A stretch of DNA of 64,000 nt from CAVTYH01 sp963773875 (lineage in GTDB: Bacteria > Planctomycetota > Planctomycetia > Pirellulales > JADZDJ01), in NCBI GenBank assembly GCA_963773875.1, contig CAVZCV010000009.1, forward strand, positions 1 to 64,000, given 5' to 3'. This document shows positions 29,071 to 38,202 of the stretch, piece after piece. Under the pieces are notes generated by a model that was not told the DNA's origin, did not search any database, and saw only the letters and a program-made list of their open reading frames with translations. The translations under genes and the position numbers were made by a program. The number at the start of each line of letters is the position of its first letter. Within the stretch, counting starts at the first letter, position 1.

Positions 29071-29466
29071 CTAGCTGCCCGGTTGATTTGCGTAAGTGGA
29101 TTGTGGGACAGATGTTTGAGCGACGGGCTCTGCAGTGGCCTGGGGCTGTTGACCCTCGGTCTTCGCTCGCCGCTCGGCTGCCTCTTGTTCTAGTTGCCGG
29201 ACCCGTTCCTCCATCTCTTTGCCGGGCTTGAACGTGACGACAAACTTTTCCGGCACAAAGACTTTCGCTCCTGTCCGCGGGTTACGAGCTTTCCGAGCTG
29301 CACGCCGTTTGACTTCAAACACGCCAAAGTTCCGCAGTTCAATGCGTTCGTCTTCAACGAGCGTCCGGACAATGGCATCGAAAGTCTTTTGAACGATTTC
29401 TTTCGTCTTGAGTTGCGTCAGGCCAATCTCCTCGGAGATGGTCTTCACGATCTCTTTCTTAGTCAC
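29071..29466 (-). CDS. HU/IHF-family DNA-binding protein with C-terminal tail
   Basis: This 131-residue nucleoid-associated protein starts with GTG 29466, preceded by AGGAGA at 9 bases. Residues 1-90 are a standard HU fold: MTKKEIVKTISEEIGL, then VEDERIELRNFGVFEVKRR, and the DNA-wrapping arm with RNPRTGAKVFVPEK. It ends in FKPGKEMEERV. Beyond the fold is a tail of about 35 residues that begins as a charged helix (EQEAAERRAKTEGQQ) and turns into a Q/A/P-rich end. The tail is longer than in E. coli HU. The product bends DNA and helps compact the chromosome. Confidence 0.92.
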   Translation of the reverse strand: MTKKEIVKTISEEIGLTQLKTKEIVQKTFDAIVRTLVEDERIELRNFGVFEVKRRAARKARNPRTGAKVFVPEKFVVTFKPGKEMEERVRQLEQEAAERRAKTEGQQPQATAEPVAQTSVPQSTYANQPGS

Positions 29467-29915
29467 GGCGACGGTTCTCCTGGAGGAACCAAAAGTCGAA
29501 AGACCAAGCGGCCGCCAATCCGACTTCGGTCACGCTCCAAGTGTAGGTGGCGTAAGAACTAGTGTCAAGCTCTTGCCGCCGCCAGCACCCTCCAACCGCA
29601 TTCGCTGAGTATTACAAAAGGGCGTAATTCCCTGCACGTCGCGTTCGTGCAAGGCGGGTGAGTGTTAATTGCCAAAGAACTTACGTTCGATTCAGCGGCT
29701 ACATGCCAACGTTCTGGTTCGTAAACCGTTATTTGACAACGATTAACGGCCAGAAATGCACGCCGGACAGCCAGCAAATCAGGCCGCTGGACTGCCAGGC
29801 AAAAGCCTATTGCATCGGCTGATCAGTGGTATCGGCACACCATGGCCGCAAACTTTACGAAAGCGGAATAAACCGCATTCGAGGCACACGTTGCCAGCGG
29901 GCGGAAGGCGCGCCG
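29467..29915. other. Intergenic stretch upstream of the HU gene
   Basis: About 450 bases that should contain the HU promoter. The frames found here are short and overlap one another without ribosome binding sites. No repeat or RNA gene was recognised. Confidence 0.4.
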
Positions 29916-30332
29916 CTAGACGCGGACAATCGCCGACTGTGCCAGCACTTCCTCGACCGAGTACAGTTTGCCTTGCCCACTGCCAGGGCATATCTGACAG
30001 GTACGCTTCCAAGCCTTAGGCGAATTGATGTTCGAATCCCAAAACGGCCAGGTTTTGCATTGCCGCGGTCGGGCGTCGTAAACCGTGCACTTTCGCGCCT
30101 CGCCATCGAAGAAAACGCAGTCGCCGTTTTCAAATTCGATCAAACTCTTGCGCACGCCAATTTTGCGAACAAACTTCTTTTCGAAATCGTCAACGTTCAG
30201 CCCAACGTGTTTTGCCAGCGCCGCGATCTCTTCTGAATTCACCCAAACGTAGCCTGGCGCACCGGTGCAGCAGTCACCGCACTGCGTGCATTCGAATTGC
30301 AAACCGTTTTGAAACCAGGGTGCGCCGGCCAT
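29916..30332 (-). CDS. YkgJ-type cysteine-cluster protein (putative Zn/Fe chelating)
   Basis: A 138-residue protein with the YkgJ family pattern. FECTQCGDCCTGAPGYVWV lies near the N-terminus (three clustered Cys and a CC pair), FFDGEARKCTVYDARPRQCK in the middle, and a final CQICPGSG. The conserved Cys residues are thought to bind iron-sulfur or zinc; the cellular role is not established. There is no signal peptide, so it is cytoplasmic. It is followed at 44 bases by the upstream end of the cysteine desulfurase-like gene in the same direction. Confidence 0.85.
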   Translation of the reverse strand: MAGAPWFQNGLQFECTQCGDCCTGAPGYVWVNSEEIAALAKHVGLNVDDFEKKFVRKIGVRKSLIEFENGDCVFFDGEARKCTVYDARPRQCKTWPFWDSNINSPKAWKRTCQICPGSGQGKLYSVEEVLAQSAIVRV

Positions 30333-30376
30333 GTGTTGAGGTGTTTTTGGGTGGTGTGAAGCGAGTAAATGGTAAG

Positions 30377-31556
30377 TTAAACGCCAGAGGCGATTTCTCT
30401 GACGGCCGCCACGGCGGCATCGACATCTTCAACGCTGTTAAAAGCTCCCAGGCTAAACCGCACGGTGCCGCCTCGATCGAGCGTGCCCATCGCTCGATGG
30501 ACATTCGGCGCACAGTGCAAGCCAGCTCGCACTTGCACGCCAAATTCCGAATCGAGCAGGGCGGACGCCTCTTGCGGATCATAGCCCTCGATCGAAATGC
30601 TGACAACGCCCAACGAACTGCTTGCCGACGCCTGCGGCTTGGATGCGTGAAGCTGAACTCCAGCAATTTGCTCCAAACCCTCACGAAGTCGCACGGCGAG
30701 CTGCTGTTCGTGCTGCCAAATCTGATTGATGCCGCGCGCTGCAATCCATTCCAGCGCCGCTGCCAGTCCGACCAGGCCCGGCACATTGTGATTGCCGACC
30801 TCGTACTTATCGGGCAAAGATTCCGGCTGTCGATCGTCCTGGCTCTGCGTGCCGGTGCCGCCTTGACGAATGCTGTCCAGCTCGGCTTCTAATCCGGGAC
30901 GAATGTAAAGCACACCAGTGCCCAGCGGACCGAGTAGTCCTTTGTGTCGCCGGCGCCGCGAGAAAATCGGCGCCCAATTCGTCGACAGACAATGGCATGT
31001 GCCCGATCGATTGGGCCGCATCAACAAGCAGCCGCACCCCATGCTCGTGGCAAACTCGGCTGACGTCGGCAACCGGTTCAACAACCCCGGTGACATTCGA
31101 TGCCTGCAAAATCGCCACGAGCCGCGTGTTGGATCGTATGGCACTGCGAATATCCTGCGGGTTCACCAGCCCAATCGAATCGCACGGAACACGCGTCACT
31201 TCCACGCGCCCCTGCTGCTCCAAATACCGCAGTGGCCGCAGCACGGAGTTGTGATCGGCGTCGGTGCAAATGGCATGATCGCCAGGCCGCAGAAAGCCGT
31301 GGATGGCAAGATTCAGCGAATCGGTGCCGTTGGTCGTGAAAATCACCTGCCGCGGATCTGTCGCGCCGATCAGCCGCGCTACAGCAAGTCGAGCGGCCGC
31401 AATGCTGGCGCCCGCCTCAACCGCAAGGGCATATCCACTGCGGCCGGCCGGCGCTCCGCCTTCACGCATATACAGCTCAACCGCGTCGTAAACCGACGGC
31501 GGTTTTGGCCAACTCGTGGCGGCGTTGTCGAGATAGATCCTACGAGGCTGAACCAT
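30377..31556 (-). pseudogene. Class V aminotransferase, cysteine desulfurase-like (one frameshift)
   Basis: A PLP enzyme of about 393 residues in two frames. The N-terminal part has YLDNAATSWPKPPSVYDAV, ATDPRQVIFTTNGTDSLNLA, TDADHNSVLRPLRYL and LLVDAAQSIGHM. After a shift near 30955 the next frame gives HKGLLGPLGTGVLYIRPG, containing the PLP lysine, then YEVGNHNVPGLVGLAAAL and VRAGLHCAPNVHRAMGTL with the Cys region. This matches the cysteine desulfurase family with the EGG-type N-terminus, which mobilises sulfur from cysteine. Substrate is inferred. MVQPRR start at 31556. Confidence 0.82.
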
Positions 31557-32029
31557 AGATCAGATTAACATCCGTTGTTTGGAAATTCATTGGCGTGTCG
31601 CTGCATGGGAATCATAGCCGCCTTGCGCCACCATCGTCGGCACTCGGAAGGCATTTGCAAGTGAAGTAACTGATGCACTTTCTCCGTGTTTACTCGAGCG
31701 TTTCGCAGGAGTTATTTCGCAGTTTTTTCACTCTCCGGGCTATGCCCACTCGTTCTCGTCGAGAGATTCGAGTGTGTTCCGATACCGAACTATGCACATC
31801 GTGCCAATCCGCGTCTCGCGAATTGCCGGACGAAACGTGAATTTTGGTATGATTCGGCATATTTCAAATAATGTGAACTAGTGGGGTAGCACAAAGTCGT
31901 TTCTCTGGAACCGCTGCGTTTTATTTCTGGTCGGAATACGCATTCCAACCTCGACCGTCATTGTAGTGTACTTATGATCATTCGTCAATAGATTTTTTGG
32001 GCCACTCGAATAAATATTTTTTTCCGAAA
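31557..32029. other. Divergent intergenic region
   Basis: About 470 bases between the desulfurase-like gene (minus) and the GNAT gene (plus), relatively AT-rich toward the right. It should carry two promoters, but none is distinct enough to call. No RNA gene or repeat was seen. Confidence 0.4.
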
Positions 32030-32518
32030 ATGCATAGCTCCCTGTTCATTGTGCAAGCCGATCTCGATCGGCCCGAACATCAACAAGCCGTGCTCGATTT
32101 GACCGCGGCCTATGCCCTCGATGATATGGGCAATGGCGGACCGCTCAGCCAGAAAGTGCTTGACCAACTCATCCCGGCTCTTAAAAGTCACCCCACAACG
32201 CTAATCCTCCTGGCTTATCTCGACGACCGGCCGGTCGGCATCGCCACCTGTTTTCTCGGCTTTTCCACCTTTCTGGCCACACCGCTAGTGAACATTCACG
32301 ACTTGGCCGTCTTGCCCGAGTTTCGTGGCCAAGGCGTCGGACGCGCGCTTTTGCAGGCGGTGGACCGCAAAGCCCTGGAGCTCGGCTGCGGCAAGGTCAC
32401 GCTGGAAGTGCAGGAGAACAATCAACGGGCGCGGAGGCTTTACAAGCAGGCCGGATTCAAACATGCGACTTACACGGACGCCGGCGGCGGGGCGCTGTTT
32501 TACAGCAAAAAACTTTGA
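32030..32518 (+). CDS. GNAT-family N-acetyltransferase
   Basis: A 162-residue acetyltransferase of unknown substrate. The acetyl-CoA binding motif A is clear: VNIHDLAVLPEFRGQGVGRALL, with the R-G-Q-G-V-G-R pyrophosphate loop. It is followed by KVTLEVQENNQRARRLYKQAGF, the standard motif B. The short N-terminal region (MHSSLFIVQADLDRPEHQ) lacks a regulatory domain. I chose ATG 32030; no ribosome binding site is clear there, and an in-frame TTG at 31997 is a weaker alternative. Single-gene unit. Confidence 0.88.
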   Translation: MHSSLFIVQADLDRPEHQQAVLDLTAAYALDDMGNGGPLSQKVLDQLIPALKSHPTTLILLAYLDDRPVGIATCFLGFSTFLATPLVNIHDLAVLPEFRGQGVGRALLQAVDRKALELGCGKVTLEVQENNQRARRLYKQAGFKHATYTDAGGGALFYSKKL

Positions 32519-32631
32519 CGGACCGATAACGGGCTGTGCCGAACGAATAGCTCGGGTGATGCACTAATCGGTCCTGGACGACGATCGCTGCGAAGCTTTG
32601 CTTTTGCTACGCGGCATGGCACAATCGGCGT

Positions 32632-35256
32632 ATGGCTAATCCTCGACGCACGCTTGTTCCGCAGTTTTCGCTCCGCTGGCTCTTGGCCGCAATGGCAGTG
32701 CTGGCGGTAGCGTCGTTCATTATGTCGCTGGCGCTGTGCGAGCAAGTTTGGGCGGCCGGCGTGCTGATCGGCCTTGCAGCAATGGTGGTGGTCTTTGTGG
32801 TTTTCGCGGGCACATTTTCTATCGCAACGTTTGTTGCCCGGCTGATTGCGGTTCGACGAGCAGGAATTTCTGGCGGCGCGGATGATTCAGCAAAGCGCAC
32901 ACCGCCGCCGCTTCGAGCCGGGCCAACGATATCGCTCATCCTGATCATCGCCGCATGCTGTTCGATGCAGCCAACGTCGGCTGTCATGGCAGCATCGGGC
33001 GGAACGATCACTTTGCCAATCGCGAATCCAACTCCGGCGGGCGGGCCAATGTCGAAGCTGCCGCCGCCCCCCTCATCCGGGCTAACGCTGACGATCGACA
33101 CCACTTGGGTCGATTCGTTCGGCTATCGCCCCATCCGCATCAAATTCACATCGACAACTGGTCCGCTCACTGCCGACCGCGTGCTAACTGTGCGATGTCG
33201 TGCGAAAACTGGGTATACCAATCACGATGGCGCAGTGGCGACGCAGAGCATCGAGATGCCGGCCGGCACAACAACCGCGACGGCGACGATTTCCATGCCG
33301 CAGTTGGCCCCTTCCGTAATGCAGGAATTCGACACGTTCGAAGACGGACAGCATGTCGACGAACTTTCGGTGCGCACGGGCTGGACCAGTTGGAGCGGCA
33401 CTTTTCAGGGTGACGGATCTTCGCCGGCGACTCTGCTCTTGAGCGGAGGAGGAACGATCGTTTTGCCGGCAATGCTAAATACGAATTTGCAGCCAGAAAC
33501 GTTGAACGTTGGCGGGGCGACTTCGCAACTGATCGGCGTGACAAACGGAGTGCCCGTCGCCACGCCGGCGTCTGCAGTTGCTACGCCTTCGATTGCCACA
33601 TTCGCCGATCTGCCGACGAATTGGATCAATTACAGCGGTTTCGACATGATAATTGTCTCGCTCAGCCAGTTGCAGGTACTAATCGATCAATCGCCGCAGC
33701 AGTGGCAGGCCATTCGAGCTTGGGCCCGCAACGGCGGAACGCTCGTCGTGTATGGCGCCGGCACGAACTGGCAACAATTGCCGAAAGTGGAATCGCTGTT
33801 GAAGCTGAGCGCGGTCAAATCCAACGACGACACGAGCGCAGAGCTTGATCCGTCGAAGCGTGGTTGGACGCTGCCGCGCGAAAGCATGAAGAATTTGTCA
33901 CTTCTCGACAATGCGCTTGACGCGTCGGTGGTGAATTCTGATGGATCGACGGGATCGCTACCAAGTCAGGACGTAAACGACCCGGCTGCCAAGACACAGG
34001 TCGAGGAAGCGGGGCCCAAAGCAGAAGAGCCGATGGCTGCCAATCGCGCACCTTTCGCGATGCAGCCGTTTGGTTTGGGAATGGTTGTGGCGCTTCGCGC
34101 AAACGAGTCTTTCAGCGGAAACGGTTTCAAGTGGGAATGGTTGTTCAATTCGGTCGGCTCGGCGCGCTGGCGGTGGTTCCAGCGTTATGGGCTCTCGGTC
34201 TACCGGCCGAATTCTGATTTTTGGAATTTCTTGATTCCCGGCGTGGGGCTCGCGCCGGTTACGCAGTTTCAAGTGCTGATCACGTTGTTTGTGCTCGCGA
34301 TTGGCCCAATCAATTACTGGTTGCTGAAGCGACGGGGCAAATTGAATCTGCTGGTGCTGACGGTGCCGGCTAGCGCGCTCTTGGTGACAGCGGCGCTCGT
34401 GGCGTTTGCGTTCATTTCCGATGGGCTAAGTGTCCGCGTGCGAACGCGGAGCATCACGGCTATTGATCAGCAGAATGGTGAGGCCACGTGTTGGGCGAGG
34501 CTGTCGTTCTATGCCGGATTAGCGCCAGGCAACGGGCTGGCATTTGCCGACGACACGGTCGTGCTGCCGTTGGAATTCTCACCCAAGCCCGACGACATCG
34601 CGGCGACACGATACATCGATTGGGAACGCGCCGAACGGGGCAATTTCAAATCGCCGCTCAAGCAGCAACTCACCGACGGTTGGCTGAATTCGCGCACGCC
34701 GACCCAATTCATCACGTCGCGAATTCGCCCGACGAAAGCCAAGCTCGACATCAATTCCTCCGCGGGCGGTCTCCCCCAAGTGACAAACCGGCTCGGTGCG
34801 AATATCGAGCGGATCATACTGACCGACGAAGTTGGCAATTATTTTTCGGGCATTGGCGCTGAAGATGGCGCAGCGGTTTCACTGACATCCATCGAAAAAG
34901 ATTCGAGCGCCGTCAAAGAAATCATGGCCGTTTTGAACGACAATCAACCGCGACGGCCGGAGGCGATGATCAATCGCAATGATCGCAGCTTTTTTGGATT
35001 GAATCGACAGGGAGTGCAGTACCAACCGTATTACTACCCTGGCATGAACTATCGCGTGAACGGCAATGAACCGGAAGCGACGCAGCAAACCGGCGTCCTG
35101 GAGCGATCGCTGGCGGCGGTGCAGGACGAGTTACTGGCTGGCCGCGTGCCACCGAAAACTTACATTGCCATTGTCAACCAATCGCCGGAAGTGCAGTTGG
35201 GTACGCCGTCGGCTCATGAAGAGGCGAGTTTGCACGTGGTCGTGGGCAAGTGGTGA
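32632..35256 (+). CDS. Large membrane protein, likely partner of the downstream ABC exporter
   Basis: An intact 874-residue protein. Two N-terminal membrane spans (about residues 14-32 and 39-65) are followed by a short signal-like segment ending VMAASGG. A long extracytoplasmic beta-rich region comes next, then a glutamine-amidotransferase-like fold (about 315-380, FDMIIVSLSQLQVLID and AIRAWARNGGTLVVYGAG). Two further spans lie at about residues 545-600 (FQVLITLFVLAIGPINYWLL then LVLTVPASALLVTAALVAFA), followed by a soluble C-terminus. Such proteins often sit beside ABC-2 transporters, as here: the ATPase starts 130 bases downstream and the permease follows. This resembles the organisation of gliding/export type ABC systems, but I do not recognise a named family. 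Confidence 0.78.
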   Translation: MANPRRTLVPQFSLRWLLAAMAVLAVASFIMSLALCEQVWAAGVLIGLAAMVVVFVVFAGTFSIATFVARLIAVRRAGISGGADDSAKRTPPPLRAGPTISLILIIAACCSMQPTSAVMAASGGTITLPIANPTPAGGPMSKLPPPPSSGLTLTIDTTWVDSFGYRPIRIKFTSTTGPLTADRVLTVRCRAKTGYTNHDGAVATQSIEMPAGTTTATATISMPQLAPSVMQEFDTFEDGQHVDELSVRTGWTSWSGTFQGDGSSPATLLLSGGGTIVLPAMLNTNLQPETLNVGGATSQLIGVTNGVPVATPASAVATPSIATFADLPTNWINYSGFDMIIVSLSQLQVLIDQSPQQWQAIRAWARNGGTLVVYGAGTNWQQLPKVESLLKLSAVKSNDDTSAELDPSKRGWTLPRESMKNLSLLDNALDASVVNSDGSTGSLPSQDVNDPAAKTQVEEAGPKAEEPMAANRAPFAMQPFGLGMVVALRANESFSGNGFKWEWLFNSVGSARWRWFQRYGLSVYRPNSDFWNFLIPGVGLAPVTQFQVLITLFVLAIGPINYWLLKRRGKLNLLVLTVPASALLVTAALVAFAFISDGLSVRVRTRSITAIDQQNGEATCWARLSFYAGLAPGNGLAFADDTVVLPLEFSPKPDDIAATRYIDWERAERGNFKSPLKQQLTDGWLNSRTPTQFITSRIRPTKAKLDINSSAGGLPQVTNRLGANIERIILTDEVGNYFSGIGAEDGAAVSLTSIEKDSSAVKEIMAVLNDNQPRRPEAMINRNDRSFFGLNRQGVQYQPYYYPGMNYRVNGNEPEATQQTGVLERSLAAVQDELLAGRVPPKTYIAIVNQSPEVQLGTPSAHEEASLHVVVGKW

Positions 35257-35385
35257 TTCGGTCCTTTGTCATTGGTCCCTCATCGTTCTGTCGATCGCTT
35301 AAACGCCTCTTATCCCGTCAAAGATTAGTTACTAACGGTCGCCCAAAGGACCAAAGACAAGTGACAAAGGACGAATGACAGATTT

Positions 35386-36326
35386 ATGCACTCGATGATC
35401 GAACTCCGACGGCTGCATCGCTATTTTGGCCGCACGAAAGCGGTCAACGATGTTTCGTTTGAAGTTCAGCGCGGGCAAGTGTTTGGCTACATCGGACCGA
35501 ACGGGGCAGGCAAGACGACAAGTATGCGGATTCTTGCGACACTCGATTGCCCACAGTCGGGCGATGCGTTCATCGACGGCTTTTCCGTGATCGATGATCC
35601 CGACCGCGTGCGTCGAAGATTGGGATTCATGCCCGACTATTACGGCACGTATCCCAATGTGAATGTGCTCGAATACCTCGATTTCTTTGCTCGATCTTAT
35701 GGGCTCCGCGGCACGGAGCGGCGGAAGGCAATTGCGTATGTGATGGATTTTACCGGGCTCGATAAGCTGCGGGATAAGGCAGTCAGCGGGCTGTCCAAAG
35801 GAATGAAGCAGCGGTTGTGCCTGGGTCGCACGATGATTCACGACCCCGCCGTGTTGGTGCTCGATGAGCCGGCCGCCGGTTTGGATCCGCGAGGCGCATT
35901 GAACTACGTGAAATGATTCGTCAGCTCGCGGCCAACGGGAAAACAATTCTGGTGAGCTCGCACATCCTTACCGAGCTGGCCGAAATGTGCGATGTCGTCG
36001 GCATCATCGAACAAGGTTGCATTCTGGCCGTGGGGAGCGTCGCCGAAATTCAACGGCGCGATCCGAAGCATCAGAATCGTTGGGTGCGGGCGCGCGTTTT
36101 GGGCGGCGCTGCCGCACTCGAAACGTGGCTTTCGGCACGCACTGATGTGCGAGAGATCAGCATTGATGGCCAGTCGATCACTTTTTCGCACGAAGGCGAC
36201 GAGAACAGCGAGGCCGACTTGCTGCGCGAAATGATTGCCGCCGATTTTCGCATCGTGGCGTTCGGCAGCCATGAGCGATCGCTGGAAGATGTGTTTTTGC
36301 AAGTGACCGCCGGCTTGGTGCAATGA
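35386..36326 (+). pseudogene. ABC transporter ATP-binding protein (one frameshift)
   Basis: An ATPase of about 313 residues. Walker A is YIGPNGAGKTTSMRIL; the signature motif is AVSGLSKGMKQRLCLGR; Walker B is AVLVLDEPAAGLDPR; the H-loop is ILVSSHILTELAEMCD. One base missing near 35900 breaks the frame right after the D-loop: the expected RIELREMIRQLAANGK continues in another frame, which runs to 36326. The C-terminal tail after about residue 220 is the usual ABC-2 exporter extension. Its stop overlaps the start of the permease gene (ATGA), so the two are translationally coupled. Confidence 0.88.
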
Positions 36327-38028
36327 GTGTGCAAATGAGTATCGATTCCGTACCAATCGAATCTGGAGCAGCGGCCGCTGAACTCGCTGATGAGCGCGCT
36401 GGCGAAACCGGATTTTGGCCGTGGCTGACTGCGGCTATTGAAACGGCGGGCGAATGGTTGAACCCGCTGTTGGTCAAAGAATGCCGCCAGGCGCTCAAGA
36501 GCCGACAGTTTGCGATGACGTTCTCGCTGGTGCTCATTCTGTGCTGGGGCTGGTCGATCGTCGGCATCGCCCGCCTGGGACCGGATGTGCCGTATCGGTT
36601 CGACGGGCCGGAGATGTTTTATGGCTATTATTTGATCCTGGCTGCGCCGCTGCTGTTGATCATTCCGTTTTCCGCGTTTCGATCGCTCACGGCGGAGCGT
36701 GAAGACAACACGTTCGAGCTCGTGGCGATTACCACGTTGCGGCCGCGGCAAATTGTCGGCGGCAAATTGGGCAGTGCGGTCGTGCAGCTGCTTGTTTATT
36801 TTTCCGCGGTCGCGCCTTGTCTGGCATTCACTTATTTGCTCCGCGGCGTCGATGTGGTGACGATCTGTTTCATTCTGTACTACACGTTCATGGCGTCGAT
36901 CGGTTTTTCAATGTTGACGCTGTTCATCGGAACAATCGCCAAGGAAAAGCATTGGCAGGTCATCATCTCTGTGCTGCTGGTGATTGGACTGTTTTATGTT
37001 TTCGTAGGCGCAGCAGCGCTCTGTCATGAGCTGATGCGGCATACTCGGCTGCCGATCCAAGAGGCATGGTTCTGGCAGATGAACGGCGCACTGCTCACGG
37101 CATTCGTTAGCACGTTCGCGCTGATCTACCTTGCGGCCGGGCGCAGTTGACATTTCCCTCAGAAAATCGCTCCACGCCGCTAAGAATTACGATGCTCGTG
37201 CAGCAAGTACTGCTCATCGCTTGGGCCGGCTATTTCGCCGTGAAGTACGGAGTATTTGAGAAGCAGTCGGAAGCGCTGGGCATGTGCAGCGTGTTCATGA
37301 TGACGATTGCCGCCTTCTATTGGTACCTCATGGGCACCATGATTACAGGCGAAAACGTCGACCTTTCGCCGCGCGTAAAGCGTAGTTTGCCCAAAACCGG
37401 TTTGGGCCGCATGGTGTTTACGTGGTTCAATCCGGGACCGGGCACGGGTTACTTTTTCGCGATCAGCAATTTGCTGGCGGTATCCCTGATCGCGCTGTTC
37501 GGCATCTTCTGTTGGACCGTGGCCCCGACGCCGCCGCGCGGCAACCCCACACCGGGCCATTGTATCGAATTCGTTCTTTTACTCTTTGGATATGTCACGA
37601 TTTATTTGGGGCTAACGCATTTGCTACTTCGGCTAATTCGACGGTTAACACAAGTGACCGTCGTGACAGCCGTATTGATTAATTTTTTGATTTTGATGGC
37701 TGGCTGGGGAATTCCGCGCGTGATTCGAGAAATGACCGATTACAGCAACGATCGCTCCTACACCTATTTGCATGTGACCGATCCGTTTTGGAGTTGTGTT
37801 ATGACGGTTGATCCTGGTGCTTCAGCCATCGACGGCGGCGTGCTTGTGTGGCTTGTGCTGCCGGTGGCCATTGCGGTGTTGTTCGCATGTTTGATTAACG
37901 TCGCACCCGAGCTGCAACATGAATGGACGGCTCCGCCTCAACGGGTCGAAGAAGAAGACACGGCTCTGGCCGCCGCGTTACATCCGCCGCAGCATGTGCC
38001 GGCGAATCCCTGGGATGAGGGCGACTGA
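36323..38028 (+). pseudogene. ABC-2 type transporter permease (probable single gene with one frameshift)
   Basis: Two adjacent frames, 36323-37150 and 37147-38028, are most likely one permease of about 568 residues. The first ends ALIYLAAG. In the next frame TFPSENRSTPLRITMLVQQV continues, a stretch that I recall following directly in planctomycete homologues. The first half has six or so spans, including MTFSLVLILCWGWSIVGIA and PLLLIIPFSAFRSL, and the ABC-2 pattern FELVAITTLRPRQIVGGKLG. The second half adds about six more spans and an acidic C-terminus. The alternative is two permease genes overlapping by TTGA. The permease would work with the ATPase just upstream, substrate unknown. Confidence 0.75.
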
Positions 38029-38202
38029 TCGCTTTCGTAAAGGCTTGCACTCGCGGCGCACATTGACTCACTGGATCAAGCGGCTATCATTCTGCCATAG
38101 TCGCGGCGCAGGATGGGCCGCCCAATGATGTTCGCTCCACCCCGCCCCAGGTCGATTGATTTATTCGGCCGTGGGGCGATTTTGTAAACGGTAAACCAAC
38201 TC

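Noticed and set aside
35386..36326. Programmed ribosomal frameshifting in the ABC ATPase and other split genes
   Set aside because: No slippery heptamer with a downstream structure was evident, and the shifts occur in too many unrelated genes.
36323..38028. Two overlapping permease genes
   Set aside because: The second frame lacks a proper start (TTG, no ribosome binding site) and the joined sequence reads as one permease; not fully excluded.
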